Of a stretch of DNA of 64,000 nucleotides, positions 47,921-57,181 are shown in pieces. Every line of letters begins with the position of its first letter. Position 1 is the stretch's first letter. The notes beneath the pieces are model-generated. The model did not search any database. It was given only the letters and a program-made list of their open reading frames with translations, and was not told where the DNA came from. The stretch is from Acidimicrobiales bacterium (GTDB lineage Bacteria > Actinomycetota > Acidimicrobiia > Acidimicrobiales > Ilumatobacteraceae). The stretch is taken from assembly GCA_030828465.1 (NCBI GenBank), contig JAURCL010000001.1, positions 1-64,000 on the forward strand. The letters are read 5' to 3'. The position numbers and the translations under genes are program-made.

Positions 47921-48490
47921 ATGCGGAGGCTCTGCGATCGCCCGGGCTGCTCGGCCCCCGCGGCGCTCGTGTATCGGATGGTCCCCGAGCGACTGGTGTT
48001 CTGGATGGCCCCGATCGATGACGAGGTTGAAACTGACGGCGGGGTCATCTGTCAACGTCACGCCGATCGGCTCGTTCTGCCACGCGGATGGACCCTCGAC
48101 GATCGCCGCGATCCAACGCTCCGCTTGTTCCGGCCGAGCCCTGAGGCAGATCGCGCCGACGCCGGCCCACGCCGCAGCCGTCGGACCCGCCCTGAGCCGG
48201 TAGCAGAGCAACTCGCGATCGGTGTCGATGCCGAGGACTCGTCCGCGGTCGTCGCACCTCGGAACCGCATCGTCGAGCACTCGGTTGCGTCGTTCAGCGA
48301 GTCGGAGGAACCCCTCGACGACGAAGCGTCGGTGGACCAGCACCCGGAGGAACAACATCCGCAGGAGCATTCGGCGGCCGACACCAGCCGACCGTCCTGG
48401 GCTCCGGCGCGTGGTGCCCCCGAGCCGCCTGAGGGGGAAGTTCGCTCGTCCCTTCTCGCCCGCGCCTTCGGGATGAAGCGGCGCGGATAG
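47921..48490 (+). CDS. DUF3499 family protein
   Basis: A 189-residue protein. The N-terminal 65 residues match DUF3499: two Cys in LCDRPGCSAPAALVYRM, then GGVICQRHADRLVLPRGWTLDD with Cys/His, suggesting a small metal-binding domain. The C-terminal two thirds is charged, low-complexity sequence rich in Glu, Pro and His. DUF3499 is found in actinobacteria without known function. TACGGT ends eight bases before the ATG. A long open frame on the other strand is a shadow. Confidence 0.82.
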   Translation: MRRLCDRPGCSAPAALVYRMVPERLVFWMAPIDDEVETDGGVICQRHADRLVLPRGWTLDDRRDPTLRLFRPSPEADRADAGPRRSRRTRPEPVAEQLAIGVDAEDSSAVVAPRNRIVEHSVASFSESEEPLDDEASVDQHPEEQHPQEHSAADTSRPSWAPARGAPEPPEGEVRSSLLARAFGMKRRG

Positions 48491-48509
48491 ATCGACTGGA
48501 GACCGGGCG

Positions 48510-48974
48510 ATGATGGACTTAGAGGAAGCGATCGACCTCGCGGCGACACGCGCGATGGTGGTCGATGTCCTCTCCGACCTCGCCTCGTACGCCGAGTGGC
48601 TCGACATCGTTTCTCTGGCCGAGCCGGCTGGGGTTGACACCGATGACCGGCCGGTCTGGATGGTGGAGTTGCGCGCGCGGATCGGCCCCTTCGCTCGCAC
48701 GAAACGCCTCCGCATGGTGCGAACCGTGCTCGACGTCGGGCCGGAGCGAACCCAGGTGCTCTTCACCCGCCGCGAGGAGGGCGCGCGGGACTACTCCGAC
48801 TGGACGCTGTCCGTCGTTGTGGAGGACGCCGGTGCGGCCGACTGCCGGGTGGTGCTTCGTCTCCACTACGGGGGGAGCCTCTGGACCCCCGGGCCACTCG
48901 AACGGGTGCTCGCCGATCAGGTCCGGGTGGGTCGCGAGCGGCTCAGCCGGGTCGTCGCGACGAATACGCGCTGA
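48510..48974 (+). CDS. SRPBCC (START-like) family protein
   Basis: A 154-residue protein with the helix-grip features of the SRPBCC superfamily: an early DLASYAEWLDIVSLAE helix, beta strands with VWMVELRARIGPFARTKRL, and a final amphipathic helix near residues 130-150. Members bind hydrophobic ligands or act as polyketide cyclases or toxin-like proteins. Twenty bases after DUF3499; GGAG lies about eight bases before the ATG. Its last 32 bases overlap the convergent ABC ATPase gene. Confidence 0.75.
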   Translation: MMDLEEAIDLAATRAMVVDVLSDLASYAEWLDIVSLAEPAGVDTDDRPVWMVELRARIGPFARTKRLRMVRTVLDVGPERTQVLFTRREEGARDYSDWTLSVVVEDAGAADCRVVLRLHYGGSLWTPGPLERVLADQVRVGRERLSRVVATNTR

Positions 48975-49740
48975 GGCGACCATCGGCTCGACGATCGAGT
49001 CGGATATCGACACCGAAAGCATCCGAGAGAACCACCTCGTTGAGGTGTCGTTCGATGGGCCCGCTTGAGAGCGTCGTTCCCCGCGCCATAACGAGGACAT
49101 GGGTGGCCCCAGAGGGAATCTCGTCGACGTGATGGGTGACCGTGACCGTCGGGATGGGTGAGGCCGTCATGACCTCCATCGAGCCGATCAACTCCTCGCG
49201 ACCGCCGAGATCGAGTCCTGCGGCGGGTTCGTCGAGGAGCACGACGGCGGGTTCGCCCATGAGTCCGCGCGCGAGGAGTACCCGCTGACGCTCACCACTC
49301 GAGAGGGTTCCGAAGCTCCGATGCGCCAGTGCCCCGACGCCGAGTCGACGGAGCAGGTCGCCGGCTCGGCTCCGGTCCTCGTCGGTGTAGCTGTGCCACC
49401 AGGGCTCCAGCGCCCCATGGAGCGCGGTCATGACGACATCGGTGGCTGTGAGTTCCGGTCGGAGTGAGTCCGCGAGACCGGAGGCCACCCACCCGATAGA
49501 AGACCGCGCGTGGCGGATGTCTACGCGACCGAGTTCGGCGTCGAGCACGCGAACCGACCCCGAGGTCGGGTGCTCGCGGAACGCGGCAATGCGCAGGAGC
49601 GTCGATTTGCCGCATCCGTTCGGGCCGAGCACCACCCAATGTTCAGCCTCATGGATTTTGAGATCGATGCCGGTGATGATGGCGTGCCCGTCTCGCACCA
49701 CGGTGATGTCGCGCAACTCGACGACAGGTTTGGCGGCCAC
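48943..49740 (-). CDS. ABC transporter ATP-binding protein
   Basis: A 265-residue ABC ATPase with Walker A GPNGCGKSTLL, signature LSSGERQRVLLARGL, Walker B AVVLLDEPAAGLD and an H-loop TVTHHVDE. No permease gene is adjacent, so it is an orphan ATPase, perhaps of the ModF-like single-protein class. TAGCGT ends six bases before the GTG start. It is divergent from the phosphotransferase and convergent with the SRPBCC gene, with which it overlaps by 32 bases. Confidence 0.9.
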   Translation of the reverse strand: MAAKPVVELRDITVVRDGHAIITGIDLKIHEAEHWVVLGPNGCGKSTLLRIAAFREHPTSGSVRVLDAELGRVDIRHARSSIGWVASGLADSLRPELTATDVVMTALHGALEPWWHSYTDEDRSRAGDLLRRLGVGALAHRSFGTLSSGERQRVLLARGLMGEPAVVLLDEPAAGLDLGGREELIGSMEVMTASPIPTVTVTHHVDEIPSGATHVLVMARGTTLSSGPIERHLNEVVLSDAFGVDIRLDRRADGRLSAYSSRRPG

Positions 49741-49791
49741 GCCGCGACGCTAGCGAGACGTCAGCGCGCCGAGCGTGGGAGTGTGGGGTCG

Positions 49792-51138
49792 GTGGACGAG
49801 GCCGAGAGAATCGAGAGGGAGTTCGAGGCCCTCACCGGGCTGGCTCCGACGGGGGCTGCTCCGCTGACCGGTGGGGCCTCACGAGTGACTTGGGAGGTGA
49901 ACGCCGACGGCCGAAGGTTCGTGGTCCAAGCGGCTCGCGGTGACACCGCGCGAGACATGCTCGGCGAGTTCGAACTGCTCACGGCTCTCGCCGGCGAGGG
50001 GCTTCTGGTCCCGAAGCCGGTCGCCGCGGGGTTCCCCGACGGGCGTGCCGTCCTCGTCTCGGGTCACATCGCCGGTGAGACCATCGGGGTTCGCGTCCTG
50101 CGCTCGCTTGATCTGTCCGGTCGCGTGCGGCTCGCCAGCGGATTCGCGAGCGCTGCCGCCAACATCCATCGGCGGGGCACGTCGTCAGTCGCGGGACTTG
50201 AGACCCTCTCGGAGCCCATCGACCAGATCGAGGCGTATCGCGAGGTTCGCCTCGCCCTCGCGTCTGACCGTCCGGTTCTGGCCGTTGCCGAGCGTTGGCT
50301 CCGAGAGCATCCACCTGAGCCAGCTCCGACGGTGCTCTGCCACGGTGACCTCCGACTCGGCAATCTGATCGTGGAGGGCGGTGAGCTTCGGGCAGTGATC
50401 GATTGGGAACTCGCGCATCTCGGTCACCCGGCCGAGGATCTCGGCTGGTGCTGCGTGCGGGCGTGGAGGTTCGGCGGTGATGCCGCGGCGCTCGGTTGTG
50501 TCGATCGGGGGACCTTGCTCGCTGACTACGAGCGTTTCGGAGGATCACACGTGAGCGAGGAGACACTGCGCCATCACGAGGTGCTCGGCACCTGGAAGTG
50601 GGGATTGATGTGCCTCCTTCAGGCTGAGGCGCATCTCTCCGGGGTGGTGGATGACCTCGAGCTGCTCGCCATCGGTCGTCGGGTCGTCGAGAACGAGTAC
50701 GACCTGCTCCGCCTGCTCGGATGGCGCCCTGATCCGAGTCGATTCGGGGAACGGGCCGCCGATGATGGTGATCCGGCAAACACCCCGAGTTCGAATCCGT
50801 CCAGAGCGGAGACCGGCATCGTTCCCACGCTCAGCGCGTTGCGCGACGCGCTCGACGGAGAGGATGAGGGGGCGGGCGGCGACTATCGCCGGCGACTTCG
50901 CGACTCAGTTCGCGAGATGATCGCCCGCGAGGTGCGGCTGACCCCGAAGCTGTCGAGCCGCCGCGTCGAGCGCCTCACCGAAATCGGCGTGGTGGACCAT
51001 GGGCACCTAGTTGACGAGATCTTGAGCGGCGATCGCGTCCTCGACGCGCGGCTTCTCGAAACGCTCGGGGACGAGGTGCTCGATCAGCTTCTCGTCGTCA
51101 ACCCCGGCTATGTCGGGCGCGCTGATGATGTCGTCTGA
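49792..51138 (+). CDS. aminoglycoside-phosphotransferase-fold protein with C-terminal extension
   Basis: A 448-residue protein. The N-terminal 330 residues are a kinase-like phosphotransferase: GGASRVTWEVNADGRRFVVQ, catalytic HGDLRLGNLIVEGG, then VIDWELAHLGHPAEDLGW for the metal site. The last 100 residues (LTPKLSSRRVERL to LVVNPGYVGRA) form a separate helical module, perhaps DUF6285-like. Such proteins sit beside acyl-CoA dehydrogenases in mycobacteria and may phosphorylate hydroxyacyl-CoA. GTG 49792 is chosen because GGGAG sits upstream; GTG 49783 is an alternative. The 3' end overlaps rlmN by 31 bases. Confidence 0.85.
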   Translation: MDEAERIEREFEALTGLAPTGAAPLTGGASRVTWEVNADGRRFVVQAARGDTARDMLGEFELLTALAGEGLLVPKPVAAGFPDGRAVLVSGHIAGETIGVRVLRSLDLSGRVRLASGFASAAANIHRRGTSSVAGLETLSEPIDQIEAYREVRLALASDRPVLAVAERWLREHPPEPAPTVLCHGDLRLGNLIVEGGELRAVIDWELAHLGHPAEDLGWCCVRAWRFGGDAAALGCVDRGTLLADYERFGGSHVSEETLRHHEVLGTWKWGLMCLLQAEAHLSGVVDDLELLAIGRRVVENEYDLLRLLGWRPDPSRFGERAADDGDPANTPSSNPSRAETGIVPTLSALRDALDGEDEGAGGDYRRRLRDSVREMIAREVRLTPKLSSRRVERLTEIGVVDHGHLVDEILSGDRVLDARLLETLGDEVLDQLLVVNPGYVGRADDVV

Positions 51139-52187
51139 CGGTTTCTTTCCGGCCGACGTCCGATCGACACCCCTTGGGCGGCGAGTTGGCCACAGGCGGC
51201 GTCGATCTCGGTCCCGCGGTTCCGTCGGATCGTGGCGTTGACCCCGAGGTTCTCCAGACGACGCTGAAATCCTCGAACGGTCTGGTGGCCGGAACCGACC
51301 GTTGCGTATCCCGGCGTCGGGTTGAGCGGGATCAGATTCACGTGCGCGCTCGGTTCAAGGCGATGGCACAGGTCGGCCAGAAGTTCGGCGTCCTCCGCGC
51401 GGTCGTTCACCCCCGAGATCATCCCCCACTCGAACGACACACGTCTGCGACGTACCCGGAGGTAGTCCTGGCAGGCGCCGATCACCGCGTCGAGCGGGTA
51501 TCGCCGATTGATCGGCACGATCGGATCACGCGATGCGTCATCAGCGGAGTGAAGGGAGACCGCGAGGTTTACCGGCAGTTCGAACTCCGCGAGCGCCCGG
51601 ATGCCGGGCACGACTCCGACAGTCGACACGGTGATCGACCGAGCCGAGATTCCGAGGTCGTCGTGGATCCGCCGGCAGGCCTCGAACACTGGCTCGGTGT
51701 TGGCAAGCGGTTCCCCCATGCCCATGAAGACGATGTTCGAGACGCGACGGTCGACTCCGGCGGCATCACGCCGCGCGAGCGCGACCTGCTCGACGATCTC
51801 GCCCACGCTGAGGTGACGAGAGAACCCAGCCTGTCCGGTCGCGCAGAAGCTGCAGGCCATGGCGCACCCGGCCTGGGACGACACGCAGACCGTCGCCCGA
51901 TCCGGATACAGCATGAGCACAGTCTCGATTCGGTTGCCGTCAGCGAGTCCCCAGAGATATTTGATGGTTTGCCCATCGTCGGAGACCGAACGGAGTACCT
52001 CGGTCAGAGCGCGTGGGAGCAACCCCGACAGGCGCTCGCGCAACGCGCGTGGAAGGGTGGACCAGTCGTCGGGTTCGGAGCAGTCTCGGTACATGCCCTC
52101 CCAGACCTGATCGGTTCGGTACTTCGGGGCGTTATCGAGCAACTCGGCGACCTGCTGCCTCGTCAGGTCGTAGCGGCTGAGGCTCAC
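51108..52187 (-). CDS. rlmN: 23S rRNA (adenine-2503-C2)-methyltransferase / tRNA A37
   Basis: A 359-residue radical-SAM RlmN. The cluster motif is CAMACSFCATGQAGFSR, followed by NIVFMGMGEPLAN, ITVSTVGVVPGI and the C-terminal GTEIDAACGQLAAQ holding the second catalytic cysteine. It methylates A2503 of 23S rRNA and A37 of tRNAs. The ATG start overlaps the mshD stop by four bases, so it is in one operon with mshD. Confidence 0.96.
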   Translation of the reverse strand: MSLSRYDLTRQQVAELLDNAPKYRTDQVWEGMYRDCSEPDDWSTLPRALRERLSGLLPRALTEVLRSVSDDGQTIKYLWGLADGNRIETVLMLYPDRATVCVSSQAGCAMACSFCATGQAGFSRHLSVGEIVEQVALARRDAAGVDRRVSNIVFMGMGEPLANTEPVFEACRRIHDDLGISARSITVSTVGVVPGIRALAEFELPVNLAVSLHSADDASRDPIVPINRRYPLDAVIGACQDYLRVRRRRVSFEWGMISGVNDRAEDAELLADLCHRLEPSAHVNLIPLNPTPGYATVGSGHQTVRGFQRRLENLGVNATIRRNRGTEIDAACGQLAAQGVSIGRRPERNRQTTSSARPT

Positions 52188-53104
52188 AGCGAGAGCCCCA
52201 TCGCGCGATCCCGGTGGTGCTCGATGAAACCGAGTCGGCGATACATCGCTCGCGCGGCCGAATTCGCCTCGTCGACGAAGAGCATCACCTCGGGAAAGCC
52301 GGAGTCGAGAAGGTGCGCGAGACCGGCGGCGGTCACCGCCGCGCCGAGCCCTCTACCCGCGCGCGTGGGATCCACGGCAATGACGTAGATCTCTCCGAGC
52401 GCCTCGTCGTGGCCGGTCGCGCGGTGGACTTTCGTCCAACAGAACGCCGCGAGCCCGTCGTCGTCATGGTGAAGCAGGAAACCCTCGGCATCGAACCAGT
52501 CCGAATTCAGCCTGCGACGAAGCGTCTCGAGATCCCAGGAACCCTGCTCCCCGTGATCGGCGAACGCCGCGTTGTTCACGCGAAGCCAGTCCGCCTCATC
52601 CGCGTCGACCTTGAAAGCGCGCGTCGGCACGCGGAGAGACGCGAGTTGTTCGCGGTTGTGGTCACCGAGGCTCACGCGGAGCTGGAGCAGGCTCCGACGC
52701 TCGACGAAGCCGAGCGATTCCGCGAGTGACTCGTACCAGTGATCGTGGCTCCGCAGCCACCAGGTGAGCTCCGACGCACCGCGTCCTGTGACGCGATCCA
52801 CCACCGCTCGTAGCAGTCGCTCCGCAAGGTCCCGGTTGGGCGGGGAGTGGTGCGTGCCCGGGATGACCAGTTCCACGACGCGCGTGTCGTTGGCCACTGA
52901 GGCCTGAGCGAACCCCAGTATCCCGTCGTGATCATCGAGACCGACCAGAAGAATCGGTGGCGGATCGGTCGAATCATCCTCGAGCTCCAAGCGGAGGTGA
53001 TCGCTCAGGATGCCGTGGCCGTGCATCTCGGCCACGCCGTCGCAGAACGCCAGCAGGCGATGCCGCTCGCGAAGCTCGCGGTGTTCGACCTCGACGATCC
53101 GCAT
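52184..53104 (-). CDS. mshD: mycothiol synthase
   Basis: A 306-residue double-GNAT acetyltransferase. The C-terminal half carries the mycothiol synthase signature NAAFADHGEQGSWD, LAAFCWTKVH, GEIYVIAVDPTRAGRGLGAAV and a closing LGFIEHH. It acetylates Cys-GlcN-Ins, the last step of mycothiol synthesis. The frame runs 85 codons further upstream, but ATG 53104 is supported by TACGGT ending six bases before it. With mshC at 59666 it implies mycothiol as the cell's thiol. Confidence 0.93.
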   Translation of the reverse strand: MRIVEVEHRELRERHRLLAFCDGVAEMHGHGILSDHLRLELEDDSTDPPPILLVGLDDHDGILGFAQASVANDTRVVELVIPGTHHSPPNRDLAERLLRAVVDRVTGRGASELTWWLRSHDHWYESLAESLGFVERRSLLQLRVSLGDHNREQLASLRVPTRAFKVDADEADWLRVNNAAFADHGEQGSWDLETLRRRLNSDWFDAEGFLLHHDDDGLAAFCWTKVHRATGHDEALGEIYVIAVDPTRAGRGLGAAVTAAGLAHLLDSGFPEVMLFVDEANSAARAMYRRLGFIEHHRDRAMGLSL

Positions 53105-53129
53105 GAGCGCACCGTATCGGTGTCGACGA

Positions 53130-53351
53130 TCAGCGAGCCGTGCGCGCAGCGCGCTCCAGAGCCCGCTCGGCTGCGCGGAGCAGACGCTCGGACTCGTAGA
53201 CCGCGGACACGACGTCTTCGCGCTCGGTGCCGAGGAAGGGTTCCGCGAGTCGGCCCACGCGATCCTTCGCCCGCCCAACCGTTTCGATGAGCGTCTGGAG
53301 TTCAGCTGCTGCGGAGCTGAGCTCGGCATCGGTGGTCCGGCGCTCACCCAT
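53130..53351 (-). CDS. small coiled-coil protein
   Basis: A 73-residue, mostly helical protein with heptad-like Leu/Ala spacing (ELSSAAAELQTLIETVGRAK, SERLLRAAERALERAAR). No family recognised. TAAGTT ends six bases before the ATG, the same signature as neighbouring genes, and the frame is separate from mshD by 25 bases. The signature and the lack of any other gene here make it likely to be real. Confidence 0.65.
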   Translation of the reverse strand: MGERRTTDAELSSAAAELQTLIETVGRAKDRVGRLAEPFLGTEREDVVSAVYESERLLRAAERALERAARTAR

Positions 53352-53357
53352 CGAGGC

Positions 53358-53400
53358 AACTTACCCGAGCGTTCGGCGCTGTCATCGACGTCGGTAGCCT
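53358..53400. promoter_or_regulatory. divergent leaderless promoters, small coiled-coil protein / hisC
   Basis: Minus-strand TAAGTT (53358-53363) and plus-strand TAGCCT (53395-53400) each end six bases before their start codons. Confidence 0.55.
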
Positions 53401-53406
53401 CGCGCC

Positions 53407-54465
53407 GTGGCCAGGATCCGAGATGACCTGCGCGCCCTCTCCGGCTATCACTCGCCTCAGGTGGACGTGACGGTGCGGCTCAACACGAACGAGGCCCCGT
53501 TCGCTCCGCCCGCAGAGTTCGTGTCGACCCTCGCGCAGCGGCTCGCGGGGGTCGAGTGGAACCGTTATCCCGATCGGGCCGCCGTATCACTCCGAACCGG
53601 CCTCGCCGCGCTGCATGGTGTGCCGGTCGAGCAGGTCATGGTCGCCAACGGTTCGAACGAGGTGCTCCAGAGCATCCTTCTCGCCTTCGGCGGGGCTGGG
53701 CGGCGCGCCGTGGTGTTCGAGCCCGGCTATCAGATGCACGCTCAGATCGCCAGGAACACCGCTACTCCGGTCGAGATCATCGAGCGCGACAGCGAGATGC
53801 TGATCGATATTCGCAGCGCGCTGGCAAGCCTCAGCGCCGGTCCTCCGGCGGTGGTGTTCGTGACCTCGCCGAACAATCCGACCGGACGCTGTGAGCCCCG
53901 CGACACGGTGCGGGCCCTTGTGGAGCACGCGGGCCAGCATCTCATCGTCGTCGACGAGGCCTACGTTCAATTCGCCGGCGCCGATCTCCTCGACCTCGTC
54001 TCGGACGGGGCACCGGTGATCGTGACGCGCACGTTCTCCAAGACGTGGGGTATGGCGGGACTGCGCCTCGGTTACGCGATCGGCGCCACCGAATTGATGA
54101 GCGCATTGGAGCTCGTCACCCTCCCGTACCACGTCGATGCGGCGAAATTGATCGCTGGAGAGCTCGCGCTGGACTTCGTTGCTGAGATGGACGCGCGGGT
54201 CGCCGAGACGGTGGCTGAGCGCGAGCGGCTTCGGGGACGTCTTTGCGACCTTGGCGTCGACGTCGGCCCGAGTGAAGCGAACTTCCTGCTCATCGGTACG
54301 GGTTCACGGCCGGCAGTCATGGTTTGGGAGGGGCTCGTCGAGCACGGCGTGCTGGTGCGGGATTGCTCGGGGTGGCCGGGTCTCGCCGGTCGGCTCCGAG
54401 TGACCGTAGGGTCTCCCTCCGAGAACGACGCGTTCGTGACCGCCTTGGAGGAGGTGCTGAGATGA
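53407..54465 (+). CDS. hisC: histidinol-phosphate aminotransferase
   Basis: A 352-residue PLP aminotransferase of fold type I. It has RLNTNEAPFAPP at the N-terminus, VTSPNNPTGR, VVDEAYVQFAG, and the PLP Lys, K212, in TRTFSKTWGMAGLRLGYAIG. It makes histidinol phosphate. The GTG start at 53407 follows TAGCCT by six bases. It heads a his cluster (hisC-B-H-A-F) with overlapping or closely spaced genes. hisG, hisD and hisI are absent. Confidence 0.94.
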   Translation: MARIRDDLRALSGYHSPQVDVTVRLNTNEAPFAPPAEFVSTLAQRLAGVEWNRYPDRAAVSLRTGLAALHGVPVEQVMVANGSNEVLQSILLAFGGAGRRAVVFEPGYQMHAQIARNTATPVEIIERDSEMLIDIRSALASLSAGPPAVVFVTSPNNPTGRCEPRDTVRALVEHAGQHLIVVDEAYVQFAGADLLDLVSDGAPVIVTRTFSKTWGMAGLRLGYAIGATELMSALELVTLPYHVDAAKLIAGELALDFVAEMDARVAETVAERERLRGRLCDLGVDVGPSEANFLLIGTGSRPAVMVWEGLVEHGVLVRDCSGWPGLAGRLRVTVGSPSENDAFVTALEEVLR

Positions 54466-55055
54466 CGAGACGAGCGACACGGATACGCGAGACCGGGGAG
54501 ACCTCGATCGAGGTCTCCCTCGATCTTGACGGCTCGGGGATCACGGAGATCTCAACCGGAATTCCGTTCTTCGATCACATGCTCGACCAGGTGGGGCGCC
54601 ACGGCGGCCTCGACCTGACCGTGCGCGCCGTCGGCGATCTCGCTATCGACACTCATCACACCATCGAGGACGTCTCGATCACGGTCGGGGAGGCCCTGCG
54701 GGAGGCGCTTGGAGACAAGGCCGGGGTCACCCGATTCTCAAGTGGCCGGTACCCGCTCGACGAGGCCCTGGTCGATATCGCCCTCGACCTCTCCGGGCGA
54801 CCCTTCGTGTTTTGGGAGGTCGCGATCCCCGAGTGTTTGCCCCTCGGGGATCCGCCGTTCGATCCTCAACTGGCCGAGCACGCCGTGTCGTCCCTCGCGA
54901 CCGCTGCCGCGATGACACTTCACGTCGAACTGGTTCGGGGTCGCAACGTGCACCACATCATTGAGGCGGTCTTCAAGGGACTCGGCCGGTCGATCCGAGC
55001 CGCGGTGAGCCGCACCGGGGAGGCGGGAATTCCGTCCACCAAGGGCGCGCTCTGA
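54462..55055 (+). CDS. hisB: imidazoleglycerol-phosphate dehydratase
   Basis: A 197-residue monofunctional HisB dehydratase. It has the metal-binding HxxH motifs FFDHMLDQVGRHGGLD, DTHHTIEDVSITVG, and a closing HHIIEAVFKGLGRSIRAAV. It converts imidazoleglycerol phosphate to imidazoleacetol phosphate. The ATG overlaps the hisC stop by four bases (ATGA). No histidinol phosphatase domain is fused. Confidence 0.96.
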   Translation: MTRRATRIRETGETSIEVSLDLDGSGITEISTGIPFFDHMLDQVGRHGGLDLTVRAVGDLAIDTHHTIEDVSITVGEALREALGDKAGVTRFSSGRYPLDEALVDIALDLSGRPFVFWEVAIPECLPLGDPPFDPQLAEHAVSSLATAAAMTLHVELVRGRNVHHIIEAVFKGLGRSIRAAVSRTGEAGIPSTKGAL

Positions 55056-55059
55056 CGAC

Positions 55060-55680
55060 GTGTCGCCACGCTCCGACTCGACCGCTCCGATCGCCGTCGT
55101 CGACTACGGCATCGGCAACCTGCATTCCGCGCACAAGGCGTTCCTCCGCGTCGATGTGCCCGCGCGCCTAACGACTGATCCGTTCGAGGTCGAGGCAGCC
55201 GCGGCCGTTGTTCTGCCCGGGGTCGGCAACTTCGGTGCGTGTATGCGCGCCCTTCGGCATTCGGGCCTCCTGAACGCGGTGTTGTCGAGCATCGACGCCG
55301 GACGGCCATTTCTTGGGATCTGTGTCGGGATGCAGATGCTGTTTGAGGGATCCGCGGAGTCTCCTGACGAGCCGGGTCTCGGAGTGTTGGCGGGGCGCGT
55401 CGAGCCGTTGCCCGACAGTGTGAAACGCCCCCAGATGCAGTGGAACCGGCTCTCGGTTGCCGCTGGTGAGACGGTGCTCACCGATGGTGACTGGATGTAC
55501 TTCGTCCATTCCCTCGCCGCGCAGCCATCCGACCGGGCGATGATCGCGGCCGAGGTGGACTACGGCGGTCCGGTGGTCGCCGCGGTGAGGAGCCGCAACA
55601 TCCTCGCGACGCAGTTCCATCCGGAGAAGTCAGGAACCGCCGGGCTCGCGTTGCTTCGGCGATGGGCGGAGACTCGATGA
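55060..55680 (+). CDS. hisH: imidazole glycerol phosphate synthase, glutaminase subunit
   Basis: A 206-residue class I glutaminase. C88 in FLGICVGMQMLFEG is the nucleophile, and the QFHPEKSG near residue 190 supplies the His and Glu. N-terminal VVDYGIGNLHS is typical of HisH. It supplies ammonia to HisF. Start is a GTG five bases after the hisB stop. Confidence 0.96.
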   Translation: MSPRSDSTAPIAVVDYGIGNLHSAHKAFLRVDVPARLTTDPFEVEAAAAVVLPGVGNFGACMRALRHSGLLNAVLSSIDAGRPFLGICVGMQMLFEGSAESPDEPGLGVLAGRVEPLPDSVKRPQMQWNRLSVAAGETVLTDGDWMYFVHSLAAQPSDRAMIAAEVDYGGPVVAAVRSRNILATQFHPEKSGTAGLALLRRWAETR

Positions 55681-56408
55681 CAGCGAACGCGCTCCTCCCC
55701 GCCATCGATCTCCGCGGTGGCGCCGTTGTCCGCCTTCTCCACGGCGATTACTCCGCTGAGACCCGCTACGGCGATGACCCGGTCGCCGTAGCCGAGGACT
55801 TCGCCGACCAAGGGGCGGAGTGGGTGCATATCGTCGACCTCGACGCCGCCCGGGGCGACGGTCCGGTCAACCGCGCGGCCATCGGACGGGTGGCGGATCG
55901 GCTCGCCAGCCGAGGGGTCAGGGTGCAGACCGGCGGTGGCGTTCGAGCGGTGACCGATGCTCGTCAACTCGCTGACCTCGGCGTAGCGCGGGTAGTGATG
56001 GGTTCAGCCGCCGTGCGGAGCCCCGAGCTCGTCGATGAAGTGGCGGCGACCGTCTCCGTGGCGGTCGGGCTCGACCACCGGGACGGCCAGGTGGCGGTCG
56101 ACGGTTGGACCCGTGAGTCGGATCTTGATCTCCACACCGCGCTCGCCGCCTTCCCCTCCGCGGAGGCCTTTGTGGTGACTGACATCTCTCGGGACGGCGC
56201 GCTGGTAGGACCCGACCTCGTCGGACTGAGCGTCGCAGCGCGTGCCACCGACCGACCGGTGATCGCAAGCGGGGGAGTGGCGACGCTCGACGATCTGTCC
56301 GCTCTCGCGGCGATCCCTCGGCTCGGCGGTGTGATCGTCGGAAGAGCCCTCTACGAGGGCAGGTTCACGGTCGCCGAGGCGATCGCCGTCCTGGAGCGCG
56401 GGGCATGA
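55677..56408 (+). CDS. hisA: phosphoribosylformimino-AICAR phosphate isomerase (HisA/PriA)
   Basis: A 243-residue beta/alpha barrel with [30 protein letters not shown] (Asp acid/base) and a phosphate-binding [13 protein letters not shown]. In actinobacteria lacking trpF the enzyme can be the dual PriA; the window cannot tell which. The ATG at 55677 overlaps the hisH stop (ATGA); an upstream ATG at 55662 is less likely. Confidence 0.94.
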   Translation: MTANALLPAIDLRGGAVVRLLHGDYSAETRYGDDPVAVAEDFADQGAEWVHIVDLDAARGDGPVNRAAIGRVADRLASRGVRVQTGGGVRAVTDARQLADLGVARVVMGSAAVRSPELVDEVAATVSVAVGLDHRDGQVAVDGWTRESDLDLHTALAAFPSAEAFVVTDISRDGALVGPDLVGLSVAARATDRPVIASGGVATLDDLSALAAIPRLGGVIVGRALYEGRFTVAEAIAVLERGA

Positions 56409-57172
56409 AGGTCGCGCGAATCATCCCGTGCCTCGACGTCGACGCCGGTCGGGTAGTCAAGGGGGTCAACTTCGTCGATCTTCGAGACGCGGGTGACCCA
56501 GTCGAGTTGGCCGCGCGTTACGACCGCGAGGGAGCTGATGAGCTCGTGTTTCTCGACATCACGGCGTCGAGTGACCGGCGCGCCACCGTGGTCGACATGG
56601 TGTACCGCGTCGCCGAGCAGGTCTTCATCCCGTTCACGGTCGGCGGCGGGATCCGCTCCCTCGACGACGCGCGCGCGATGCTTCGAGCCGGTGCCGACAA
56701 GGTCGGGGTGAACACCGCGGCGGTGGAGCGTCCGGAATTGATCGCCGAAATCGCTGGGGAATTCGGCGATCAGTGCGTCGTGGTTGCCGTGGACGCCCGG
56801 GCGTCTGGAGACGAATCCTGGGAGGTGTACCTGCACGGTGGTCGGACACCGACCGGCATCGACGTGGTCGAGTGGGCGGTGCGCGCCACCGAACTCGGTG
56901 CGGGGGAGATCCTCCTGACGTCCATGGACCGCGATGGCACAGGTCTTGGATTCGAGCACCGACTCAACGCCGCCGTGAGCGCGGCCGTGGACGTGCCGGT
57001 GATCGCGTCGGGAGGTGTCGGCACGCTCGAGCATCTCGCGGAGGGAATCGCCAACGGCGACGTCGATGCGGTTCTCGCGGCGAGCATCTTCCATTTCGGC
57101 ACCCACACCATCGCGGAGGCCCGAGCCGCGCTCTCGGACGCGGGCATCACGGTGCGGGGGATGCCCCGCTAG
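56405..57172 (+). CDS. hisF: imidazole glycerol phosphate synthase, cyclase subunit
   Basis: A 255-residue barrel. [20 protein letters not shown] has the first catalytic Asp, LVFLDITAS and [12 protein letters not shown] the phosphate sites, [13 protein letters not shown] the second Asp, and [13 protein letters not shown] the other phosphate site. It closes the imidazole ring with HisH ammonia, giving IGP and AICAR. Four-base overlap with hisA. Confidence 0.97.
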   Translation: MKVARIIPCLDVDAGRVVKGVNFVDLRDAGDPVELAARYDREGADELVFLDITASSDRRATVVDMVYRVAEQVFIPFTVGGGIRSLDDARAMLRAGADKVGVNTAAVERPELIAEIAGEFGDQCVVVAVDARASGDESWEVYLHGGRTPTGIDVVEWAVRATELGAGEILLTSMDRDGTGLGFEHRLNAAVSAAVDVPVIASGGVGTLEHLAEGIANGDVDAVLAASIFHFGTHTIAEARAALSDAGITVRGMPR

Positions 57173-57181
57173 GTTCGCGCC

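Noticed and set aside
47906-48766. A minus-strand frame of 286 codons over DUF3499 and the SRPBCC gene
   Set aside because: The plus strand has a recognisable DUF3499 domain and a leaderless -10 signature; the minus frame has neither.
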